Shown here piece after piece: positions 25,346-32,914 of a DNA stretch of 35,225 nt (within the stretch, counting starts at the first letter, position 1; each line of letters opens with the position of its first letter). A program made the translations under genes and the position numbers. The notes under the pieces are model-generated. The model was not told where the DNA came from. It saw only the letters and a program-made list of their open reading frames with translations, and made no database searches. The stretch is from Clostridiales bacterium UBA1779 (GTDB taxonomy: Bacteria > Bacillota > Clostridia > Oscillospirales > CAG-272), in the NCBI GenBank assembly GCA_002314565.1, contig DCGL01000059.1, positions 1-35,225 of the forward strand, read 5' to 3'.

Positions 25346-26461
25346 ATGATATACAACGATTTTAAGGGACTCAAGCTTTCCGCCCTCGGCCTCGGCACGA
25401 TGAGACTGCCGCTCATTCCCGGAACGAAGGATGACGTTGACGAGGCCGAAACCGCGCGTCTTGTCGAGCACGCAATGAAATCCGGTATCAACTACTATGA
25501 CACCGCTTATATGTATCATCACGGAACCAGCGAAAACGTTATGGGCCGCGTGCTGTCGAAATATCCGCGCGACAGCTTTTACATCGCCGACAAATTCCCC
25601 GGCTTTTCCGAGGAAAACGTTCAGCGTCCCGAAGAAATCTTCGAGGAGCAGCTCGCGAAGACACAGATGACGCGCTTTGACTTCTATCTCTTCCACAGTG
25701 TAACGTCAAAGAACATAAACTGGTATCTCGACCCGAAATACGGCATGCACGACTTTATGCTCAAAGAAAAAGCCGCGGGCCGTATCGGCCACATCGGCTT
25801 TTCATGCCACGCAGGCTTTGATGATTTCAAGCGTTTCATCGACAGCTTCGGGGATATTATTGAGTTCTGCCAGCTGCAGGTCAACTGGTTCGACTGGACT
25901 TACCAGGACGCAAAGCGCAAGTGCGAATTCCTCAAAGAAAAGGGAATTGCCCTCTGGGTAATGGAGCCCGTCCGCGGAGGCAAGCTCGCCGTTATCGGCG
26001 ACCGCTACACCGAAATTCTCAAGGCACAGCGGCCCGATCTCAGTGTTCCCGCCTGGTGCTTCCGCTTTGAGCAGACTATCGGGGCCACGATGGTTCTGTC
26101 CGGTATGTCAAATATGCAGCAACTGACCGAAAACCTTGACACCTTCTCGACCTTCGCACCGCTGAGCGACGCCGACCTCAGTACCGTTCTCGGCATCGCC
26201 GACGACATGCAGAAGACCAATATGGCCCCCTGCACGAGCTGCCGCTATTGCACCTCCGTCTGCCCGAAGGAACTCGACATTCCGAAAATCATCGGCATCT
26301 ATAACGAAAACTGCTTTGCAGGGGCCTCCGGCACCTATTCACGCTACACCGCCCGCCTCGACGAGGGCAAGCGCCCCGGCGACTGCATCGCCTGCCGGGC
26401 CTGCGAAGGCATCTGCCCGCAGGGAATCAAGGTCAGTGAGATAATGGGGAAGTTGAAGTGA
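25346..26461 (+). CDS. Aldo/keto reductase with 4Fe-4S ferredoxin domain
   Basis: 371 residues. The AKR barrel (1-280) has the catalytic set D52, Y57, K83, H117 (NYYDTAYMYHHG, IADKF, LFHSV). The tail has two clusters of cysteines: CTSCRYCTSVCP and CIACRACEGICP, giving a two [4Fe-4S] ferredoxin module. Such proteins reduce carbonyls in anaerobes with electrons from NAD(P)H or ferredoxin; the substrate is unknown. GAGG precedes the ATG. Its last 668 coding bases are present a second time at 29643-30310. AT-rich foreign-looking DNA begins at its stop codon. Confidence 0.9.
   Translation: MIYNDFKGLKLSALGLGTMRLPLIPGTKDDVDEAETARLVEHAMKSGINYYDTAYMYHHGTSENVMGRVLSKYPRDSFYIADKFPGFSEENVQRPEEIFEEQLAKTQMTRFDFYLFHSVTSKNINWYLDPKYGMHDFMLKEKAAGRIGHIGFSCHAGFDDFKRFIDSFGDIIEFCQLQVNWFDWTYQDAKRKCEFLKEKGIALWVMEPVRGGKLAVIGDRYTEILKAQRPDLSVPAWCFRFEQTIGATMVLSGMSNMQQLTENLDTFSTFAPLSDADLSTVLGIADDMQKTNMAPCTSCRYCTSVCPKELDIPKIIGIYNENCFAGASGTYSRYTARLDEGKRPGDCIACRACEGICPQGIKVSEIMGKLK
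25791..26458 (+). repeat. 668-bp long direct repeat, copy 1 (3' end of the AKR gene)
   Basis: This stretch matches 29643-30310 with no gaps and about 25 substitutions by hand count (about 96% identity). The match begins in codon 149 and ends at the stop codon; the stops differ (TGA here, TAA in copy 2) and flanks diverge at once on both sides. The repeats bracket the three-gene DUF262/ATPase unit. Confidence 0.93.
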
Positions 26462-26484
26462 GATTGCTTTATGGGAGTCAGAAA

Positions 26485-27585
26485 ATGATAGATAATTATG
26501 ATTTGTACAATATTGATGAAAAACCATATAATACAGAAAAAATACGCGTAAATCAACAAATGTTGTCTATTAAATACATAGATGAATTAATTGTTGATAA
26601 TCTATTGGACTTGTCGCCAAGTTTTCAGCGAAATAATGTTTGGACTGAAAATAAGTTGAAGTCAAGGCTAATTGAGTCATTAATGTTACGAATACCAATA
26701 CCTGCTTTTTATTTCTACGAAAGACAAGATGGGGTATTCCAAGTAATTGATGGAAAACAGCGATTAACCACAATTCACAGTTTTATTCACGGCGGTTTTA
26801 AACTTTCAAATTTAGAGTATTTAAATGAAGATAACAATGTAAATAATCAGTTTTTTGATAATCTACCAGAAAAATATAAACAGAGAATTTATAGAACCCA
26901 AATTGCTGTGAATGTATTAGATTACTCTTCACCGCAGCAAGTAATATTCGATATTTTTAGGAGAGTAAATACATTCGGTAAAAAATTGACTCCACAAGAA
27001 ATGAGAAATGCATTGTGCTCAGTTAATGTTAAGAAACTAATTCAAAAATGCGAGAAGGATAATAATTATGTTTTAGCAACTGAAAAGAAGATAAATAATA
27101 AAAGGCTTGATGCCGATGAATATGTACTTTTATTCTTTGCGTTGAGAAGCGTTATGTTAAATAAAGACATTATTTCAATTAATTGTCGGTTGGATGATCT
27201 TCTTGATGATTATGTGCTGGAAATATCCAAGGATTTTTTTAGCATAGATGAATACTATAATATTTTTAAAGAATCTATGAGAATCTGCAATGATATTTTT
27301 GGCGATAAGTGTTTCAAAAAAATATATATTGATGAAAATAATAACATTGAAATATCAGGAAAAAATAAAATTAACAGATTGCTATTTGCTTCTTTCTCAG
27401 TGTTGATTTCTTTTTTGACACCAAGAGCGTATCAATTAAAAGAAAAGCAAGAAGTTCTTTGGCGTTTGGCCAACAAATTATCAAGTAGTGAATTTTCTAA
27501 TGCCATATCGAAAGGAACGAATGACAAGAATAATGTAATTATTGCATTTAAGTATGCTAGTGAGGTGCTAAAATGTCTGGAATGA
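26485..27585 (+). CDS. DUF262 (ParB/GmrS-like) family protein
   Basis: 366 residues. SFQRNNVW (46-53), PIPAFYF (71-77), VIDGKQRLTTI (87-97, the DGQxR signature) and RRVNTFGKKLTPQEMRNA (159-176) are hallmarks of the DUF262 domain, found in GmrSD-type restriction and other phage-defence proteins, where it may act as a nucleotide-dependent sensor. I take ATG 26485, eight bases after GGGAG; an earlier in-frame GTG overlapping the AKR stop lacks such support. No HNH DUF1524 nuclease follows in the C-terminal half, so it is a short DUF262-only form. It overlaps the ATPase gene by 13 bases. DNA is much more AT-rich than the upstream core. Confidence 0.82.
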   Translation: MIDNYDLYNIDEKPYNTEKIRVNQQMLSIKYIDELIVDNLLDLSPSFQRNNVWTENKLKSRLIESLMLRIPIPAFYFYERQDGVFQVIDGKQRLTTIHSFIHGGFKLSNLEYLNEDNNVNNQFFDNLPEKYKQRIYRTQIAVNVLDYSSPQQVIFDIFRRVNTFGKKLTPQEMRNALCSVNVKKLIQKCEKDNNYVLATEKKINNKRLDADEYVLLFFALRSVMLNKDIISINCRLDDLLDDYVLEISKDFFSIDEYYNIFKESMRICNDIFGDKCFKKIYIDENNNIEISGKNKINRLLFASFSVLISFLTPRAYQLKEKQEVLWRLANKLSSSEFSNAISKGTNDKNNVIIAFKYASEVLKCLE

Positions 27586-28676
27586 TTGAAAAGGTAGATA
27601 TTCATAACTTCAAATGTCATAAGGATCTTGAAATTGAACTAAAAAAATTGAATCTATTTACTGGTGAAAATGCGTCAGGAAAGTCAAGTGTAATTCAAGC
27701 ATTATTGTTATTATTAGGAACAAAGACAACTTCAAATGTTGGGGGAGTTAATCTTGGAAAACCATTTTCACTTCTATCAACAGATGCCGATACAGATATT
27801 ATATCAATTGCAATTGAAGTAATTGAAGATGAATCCAAAAAATACATATTTAAAGAAGAATTAACACCGCCTGAAGATTATAGCCATCAAATGTCATTTA
27901 TTTATTCGGGAAAGACCAATCAGGAAAATGCTCGTGATATTATACGAATTAAAAAAGCAATAAGATTTTTCTATATCAATGCTGAACGAACTCCACCGCA
28001 ATTGACTTGGTCACTTCCGGAGATTTATACATATTATGTGGGAAGTCATGGTCAATATACTACTTTTCTGATAAATCAAATGAATTTGCCAACTGAAAAA
28101 AGAAAGATTGATAATTCAACAGTAAATCCTAATAATATTCAATTTTCTAAATTGTGCGATTTCTATCTTGGAAAAATTATTCATTTAGAAGATATTCATA
28201 TTAATTCTTCTATCAACGAGGATTATGGTATGTCATCAATATCGTACGATAATTATGATGTGAAAAGTGTACCAACGGCAACTGGGTTTGGAATTACATA
28301 TGTTTTACCAATAATTGTCCAAGGATTAATCTCAACAATGTTCGATAATTCTGTTCTAGTGATTGAAAATCCAGAGGCACATCTTCATCCTTACAGTCAA
28401 TCTCAAATTGGTCAGTTCCTTTCGTTAATTGCTTCAGCAGGTGTTCAAGTAATAATTGAAACACATAGCGACCATGTGTTGGATGGCTGTAGACTTTTTG
28501 CAGTTAAAGATAAAAATGGATTTAATGAAAAAATGAGCATATTTTATTTTCAGCATCAAAAAAAACCGATTCATATTTCTGTATCATCAAACGGAGAATT
28601 GTCTTCGTGGCCTGTTGGTTTTTTTGATCAAGAGGCAAATGATTTGAGAGAAATAATGCAAAACAGGAAAAAATGA
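27573..28676 (+). CDS. AAA ATPase, OLD-like without nuclease domain (DUF3696)
   Basis: 367 residues of the ABC/SMC-like AAA_15/AAA_21 group. Walker A GENASGKSS (31-39), a signature-like TGFG segment (about 237-240), Walker B VLVIENPEAHLHP (261-273) and the switch ETHSDH (296-301) are intact. The C-terminal SSWPVGFFDQEANDL is the DUF3696 tail. Unlike OLD/GajA proteins there is no TOPRIM nuclease, so another subunit should be the effector. GAGGTG precedes ATG 27573. It overlaps both neighbours (13 and 4 bases). Such ATPases act as sensors or motors in several anti-phage systems (established knowledge); this role is inferred. Confidence 0.85.
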   Translation: MSGMIEKVDIHNFKCHKDLEIELKKLNLFTGENASGKSSVIQALLLLLGTKTTSNVGGVNLGKPFSLLSTDADTDIISIAIEVIEDESKKYIFKEELTPPEDYSHQMSFIYSGKTNQENARDIIRIKKAIRFFYINAERTPPQLTWSLPEIYTYYVGSHGQYTTFLINQMNLPTEKRKIDNSTVNPNNIQFSKLCDFYLGKIIHLEDIHINSSINEDYGMSSISYDNYDVKSVPTATGFGITYVLPIIVQGLISTMFDNSVLVIENPEAHLHPYSQSQIGQFLSLIASAGVQVIIETHSDHVLDGCRLFAVKDKNGFNEKMSIFYFQHQKKPIHISVSSNGELSSWPVGFFDQEANDLREIMQNRKK

Positions 28677-29515
28677 TGATAAATTCTTATTTTTTGCCAA
28701 TAAATTATTATGAAGCATTTGAAGACAATGTAATCGAGTTTCTTAAAGCATATGATTTGTATGATGATTATGGAATGGGGGTTATTTTTATTCCTAATGA
28801 TTTTTATGATACTTTTCCAGATGAAATATGGAAAGCTGATACTATTGAAAAAGAAAGATTAATAAATATATTATCACGAGGAGGTGTTAAGTGTGATTAT
28901 AGTCATTCCATACTCGAAATAATTGCTTCGCAGTCTTCAGAACGAGTTGGATTTGTGTATATTAACGATTGTTCTAATTTAACATTATATGAAATATCTT
29001 CTGATTACTTTTTTAGTAATGAGGCTGATGAAAAAAAGTGTTTACTCAATCTGTTGAAGTTGTTTAAATTAAATGAGTTGAAAGATTATCTTCCAAAGTA
29101 TTTTAAGAATTTGATTTTTTTAGATGATAGCTGTAGTAAAATCAATCATTTAAGAAGGAATGAGACGGATGGTCACACTGAAGATCAAATCGTTGGTGAG
29201 TTACTAAGGCATCTTTCAGTTTTAGACTCTCAAGCAATTCCAGCATATTTAGAATCCGGGTGCAATTCCCAATCTGCAATTGAATTAATTAACGCTCGTG
29301 GAGTAATTTGCTCTGGAATTGGGGCTAACGAAAATCCTCAAAAATACGAAAAAACTGGTATATCAAATGGCGTAGTTTATCATAATTTAAAATTCATACC
29401 ACATACAAAGCTTTTTCTGCCAAATACAGACCAACGGATTTATTTTTCATGGGGAAGGGAGAGCGATAATCCTAGAAAAGCTATTATTGGTCAAATTGGT
29501 GGACATTGGGGGTGA
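28673..29515 (+). CDS. Unrecognised protein, third gene of the DUF262/ATPase unit
   Basis: 280 residues in a 4-nt overlap (ATGA) with the ATPase gene and with AGGA ahead of it, so it is clearly part of the unit. I do not recognise the family. The N-terminal two thirds is acidic and rich in aromatic residues; the C-terminal third has RRNETDGHTEDQI, NARGVICSGIGANENP and a closing GQIGGHWG. No signal peptide, membrane helix, Walker motif, HNH or clear nuclease signature is visible. By position it is the candidate effector or specificity subunit. Confidence 0.7.
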   Translation: MMINSYFLPINYYEAFEDNVIEFLKAYDLYDDYGMGVIFIPNDFYDTFPDEIWKADTIEKERLINILSRGGVKCDYSHSILEIIASQSSERVGFVYINDCSNLTLYEISSDYFFSNEADEKKCLLNLLKLFKLNELKDYLPKYFKNLIFLDDSCSKINHLRRNETDGHTEDQIVGELLRHLSVLDSQAIPAYLESGCNSQSAIELINARGVICSGIGANENPQKYEKTGISNGVVYHNLKFIPHTKLFLPNTDQRIYFSWGRESDNPRKAIIGQIGGHWG

Positions 29516-29629
29516 ATATTACTATGTATAAATACTTTGTGCTATTGATTTTTGACAAAAATGGAATAAATTAATCATTACAGTAGTGTTATTTAGATGG
29601 ATTTAATTAGATGAAAATATCTTTTTTCA

Positions 29630-30313
29630 TTGTCAATAAAGAACATCGGCTTTTCATGCCACTCCGGCTTTGATGATTTCAAGCGTTTCATCGACACCTT
29701 CGGGGATATTATTGAGTTCTGCCAGCTGCAGGTCAACTGGTTCGACTGGACTTACCAGGACGCAAAGCGCAAGTGCGAATTCCTCAAAGAAAAGGGAATT
29801 GCCCTCTGGGTAATGGAGCCCGTCCGCGGCGGCAAGCTCGCCGTTATCGGCGACCGCTACACCGAAATTCTCAAGGCACAGCGCCCCGATCTCAGCGTTC
29901 CCGCCTGGTGCTTCCGCTTTGAGCAGACAATCGGAGCCACGATGGTTCTGTCAGGTATGTCAAATATGCAGCAACTGACCGAAAACCTTGACACCTTCTC
30001 AACCTTCGCCCCGCTGAGTGACGCCGACCTCAGTACCGTTCTCGGCATCGCCGACGACATGCAGAATACCAATATGGCCCCCTGCACATCCTGCCGCTAT
30101 TGCACTTCCGTCTGCCCGAAGGAGCTCGACATTCCGAAAATCATCGGCATCTATAACGAAAACTGCTTTGCCGGTGCCAGCGGTACCTATTCACGCTACA
30201 CCGCCCGCCTCGACGAGGGCAAACGCCCCGGCGACTGCATCGCCTGCCGGGCCTGCGAAGGCATCTGCCCGCAGGGAATCAAGGTCAGTGAGATTATGGG
30301 GAAGTTGAAGTAA
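29630..30313 (+). pseudogene. 5'-truncated second copy of the AKR gene
   Basis: An open frame encodes residues 149-371 of the AKR, including both 4Fe-4S motifs, but lacks the first 148 residues with all catalytic residues D52, Y57, K83 and H117. The only start is a TTG at 29630 without a ribosome site, so it is probably not translated. Compared with the intact copy only three residues differ (A to S and S to T near the break, K to N before the first Cys cluster); most base changes are silent. This means that the fragment came from a functional allele rather than decaying in place. Confidence 0.88.
29643..30310 (+). repeat. 668-bp long direct repeat, copy 2
   Basis: Gap-free partner of 25791-26458. 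Upstream it is joined to AT-rich cargo DNA ending TCAATAAAGA; downstream it runs into the TAA stop and a spacer before the small gene at 30343. Confidence 0.93.
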
Positions 30314-30342
30314 GTTCAAAGAAATAAAAGAAGGTAATTAAA

Positions 30343-30549
30343 ATGATGTATCCATATATGACACTTCCTGATGATACGGAAATAGTACATTCCGAAATGA
30401 GACCGGATGGAAAAGTAAAAGTTTATATTGAAACACCTGACGCAAGGGACGGCTTTCATCATGCCACTTGTTTTCTGCCGGATTATGAATGGACGGAAAT
30501 AAGCGGGTATACGGAAGATGAGATGGAAAAATATAGAACGATTGTTTAA
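30343..30549 (+). CDS. Small conserved-looking protein of unknown function
   Basis: 68 residues, opening MMYPYMTLPDDTEIVHSEM and including DGKVKVYIETP and a CFLPDYEW segment. GAAGG lies at 30330-30334 before the ATG; a second ATG follows at once. I do not know its function. Its base composition is less AT-rich than the genes on either side, so it may be the native gene that followed the AKR gene before the insertion. Confidence 0.65.
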   Translation: MMYPYMTLPDDTEIVHSEMRPDGKVKVYIETPDARDGFHHATCFLPDYEWTEISGYTEDEMEKYRTIV

Positions 30550-30672
30550 TATAATATTCTGTTGATTGTGAATTGTTCCCAAAGTGGTTATGGTTAAAGA
30601 ACAAACACATTTGTAAAGCAATTAAGTGGGAATAACAAATATACAATAATTTAGAAAAAAGGAAATGAGAAA

Positions 30673-31839
30673 ATGAAGATTATTTCTAAGATTGAAGATA
30701 AAAAAATAAAAAGTCAAAATCTCTTAGTTGAGACAACATTTGGGGAATATCTGTCTTTTGCAAACGACTTAATTAAAAACAACGAATACCAGAGGTTACG
30801 AGTTAAATCTTCCAAATCAATATACTCGCTTTTAAGGACAGACCTGATAGTCGGGTGCGTTATTCCTTCTATTGTATTAGCTTTGCAGGATTGCCCGAAA
30901 ATTGATTCTGACGAAGACTTGAAATCGTTTTTTGATAAACAAAGGGATAAAATACTTATTTTGGATGGTTTGCAAAGAACTTATACAATTATTGATGCTC
31001 AGAACGATATTGAGCAATTGGATTATGATAAAAAAGAACTGTTTAATAATAGTAAATTGAGACTTGAAATCTACTATAATATTAATCGATTTGGAATATT
31101 ATATCGTATGTTAACTTTGAATGCGGGGCAGACTCCAATGACCGCTCGGCATCAGATTGAAATGTTATATAGGGATTATCTTGGTAAAACATTTGATAAT
31201 ATAGTTTTAAAATCAGATATAGATGGTGCGGCAAAAGCAATAGATAATGAATTCGTTTTTAAAAATGTAATTGATGGTGTTAATTCATTTGTTTCGAACA
31301 ATGAATCGCCAATGGACCGCCAAGATATTTTGGATAATATATCAATTCTAGAAAATATATCTCAAAAAGGAATAATTGAATCTGATGTTTTTGAAGATTA
31401 TTTGTCTACATATTCGCTTTTGTTTTCAAAAGTTAGGGAATTATCAAATAACTATTGCATAAATGAAGATGATAAATATTTGCATGAATTGCCTGATTCT
31501 GTATTTGGTAAATCTGTTGCTGATATACTATCCACTTCTCAATCTATGACAGGTTTTGGGGCTGCGGTATCAAAAATGATTGAAAGAAAAATCATCTCTG
31601 GATTTGATGACATAAAGAAGAGTATTGATAAAATATCAAATCCCGATGATATCGAGTGGCTTTTTGAATTCCTAAGAAATATGGAAAAAATTAAATCATC
31701 TTCTAAAAAAATAGGAAATTCTCAGCGTTTATATTTCAAGTATATATACAGATTTTTATTTAATCCAGAATGCGATTCGTATTGCAACTTACCTGAATCA
31801 ATAAAGAATGCATATGATATGTATAATAACCAGGCATAA
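30673..31839 (+). CDS. DGQxR-motif (DGQHR/ParB-like) protein
   Basis: 388 residues. ILILDGLQRTYTI with DGLQR at 98-102 and YRMLTLNAGQTPMTARHQ (144-161) match the layout of the ParB-like DUF262/DGQHR superfamily, which includes DndB and many defence-island proteins; the C-terminal half is helical and unassigned. AAGGAAATG precedes the ATG at a normal distance. The following HEPN gene starts two bases after its stop, so the pair is coupled. It is only distantly similar to the DUF262 protein at 26485. Possible roles are a sensor or a neutraliser of the HEPN protein (inference). Confidence 0.68.
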   Translation: MKIISKIEDKKIKSQNLLVETTFGEYLSFANDLIKNNEYQRLRVKSSKSIYSLLRTDLIVGCVIPSIVLALQDCPKIDSDEDLKSFFDKQRDKILILDGLQRTYTIIDAQNDIEQLDYDKKELFNNSKLRLEIYYNINRFGILYRMLTLNAGQTPMTARHQIEMLYRDYLGKTFDNIVLKSDIDGAAKAIDNEFVFKNVIDGVNSFVSNNESPMDRQDILDNISILENISQKGIIESDVFEDYLSTYSLLFSKVRELSNNYCINEDDKYLHELPDSVFGKSVADILSTSQSMTGFGAAVSKMIERKIISGFDDIKKSIDKISNPDDIEWLFEFLRNMEKIKSSSKKIGNSQRLYFKYIYRFLFNPECDSYCNLPESIKNAYDMYNNQA

Positions 31840-31841
31840 CG

Positions 31842-32894
31842 ATGAAACAACACATAAACGGAACAGAGCTAATCGTTGAAGATTCTTTGGAGAATTCTAA
31901 ATTGATTTTAAAAATAATCAATAATGAAACCGGAGAAATAAAAGCTTCATATTATCCATTATTATCTTTTCGCGATTCTGCATATATACAAGACATTAAA
32001 AATTTCGAATTTCATCTCTTTAACAATATAAATTGTGTAGAAAATGACATTAGGATATTGCGTATTAATCATCAGCGAATCGGATGGGTGTTTCCGATAG
32101 TGTCTTTGGAATCAACTGAGCATTCATATGCAAAAGATAATAATTATTTGGATTTTGCTTATATGTCAATTGTTTACTTGTTATGCTCTCTAAAAACAAG
32201 AAATCTTGAAGACAATATTTGTTTATCAACTATTTTCGGAGACAATACTCAAATTGTTGCGCTTTATAAACCATGGACTAATGGAATTGAGAATTTTGAT
32301 TTTAATAATTATAGTTTGTCTTTATTACAATATGGTTATTGTGAAGAAGGTAATATTAAAACTGACTCACAAATTATTGTAAAAATAATTGAATTGAAGA
32401 GTGTTTCAAAGAATAACGAAGATGTATTACGTTTTAGTGATTTGGTTCTGAAAAAGATGTATCCTTTGGCAGTAACAGAATATGATAGATTCATAATTCT
32501 ATATCAAACAATAGAAATATTAATATCGAAAATATTTGAAGTAAAATTCATTGAGTTAAGATGTGATTTAGAAACAACGAATGATTTACATAAATATAAA
32601 GAAAAAATAGATGACATTTCAAAAGAAAAATATAGAATTAATTTGCTGTTCTCAAATTACTCAACAGTTCCTATCGACTATCGTGATAAGTTAACCAATG
32701 CTTGCAATGACTTCTTGCATTATAATGAATTTGACAATGAAGAATCGGTGCAATTGGCTTTGTATAAAGTTCGAAATAGGATCGTACATAGTCTGTACTT
32801 GCTGAAATCAGACTATGAAGTACTGCTTGAAAAAGTGAATAATAGATTACTAGATGCAATAGTGTGTATAATGATTACATTAAACATACACTAA
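31842..32894 (+). CDS. HEPN-motif protein, putative ribonuclease effector
   Basis: 350 residues. The C-terminal helical domain (about 205-350) contains KVRNRIVHSLY with R311-N312-xxx-H316, the catalytic Rx4-6H (RNxxxH) signature of HEPN ribonucleases. The N-terminal 200 residues form a separate predicted beta-rich domain. This layout recalls ApeA-like HEPN abortive-infection proteins. HEPN proteins cleave RNA in toxin-antitoxin and phage-defence systems (established). There is no independent ribosome site, so it probably depends on translation of the preceding DGQxR gene. The motif is short, so function is moderate confidence. Confidence 0.65.
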   Translation: MKQHINGTELIVEDSLENSKLILKIINNETGEIKASYYPLLSFRDSAYIQDIKNFEFHLFNNINCVENDIRILRINHQRIGWVFPIVSLESTEHSYAKDNNYLDFAYMSIVYLLCSLKTRNLEDNICLSTIFGDNTQIVALYKPWTNGIENFDFNNYSLSLLQYGYCEEGNIKTDSQIIVKIIELKSVSKNNEDVLRFSDLVLKKMYPLAVTEYDRFIILYQTIEILISKIFEVKFIELRCDLETTNDLHKYKEKIDDISKEKYRINLLFSNYSTVPIDYRDKLTNACNDFLHYNEFDNEESVQLALYKVRNRIVHSLYLLKSDYEVLLEKVNNRLLDAIVCIMITLNIH

Positions 32895-32914
32895 TTCTAT
32901 ATGGTTTTGATTGT

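Noticed and set aside
24881..25696. 271-codon minus-strand open frame across the dxs/AKR junction
   Set aside because: It is antisense to two well-supported genes and has no ribosome site.
27573..28676. OLD/GajA-type nuclease
   Set aside because: The ATPase domain is complete but the protein ends at the DUF3696 tail with no TOPRIM acidic motifs.
29630..30313. Second functional aldo/keto reductase gene
   Set aside because: It lacks the N-terminal 148 residues with all catalytic positions and has no ribosome site.
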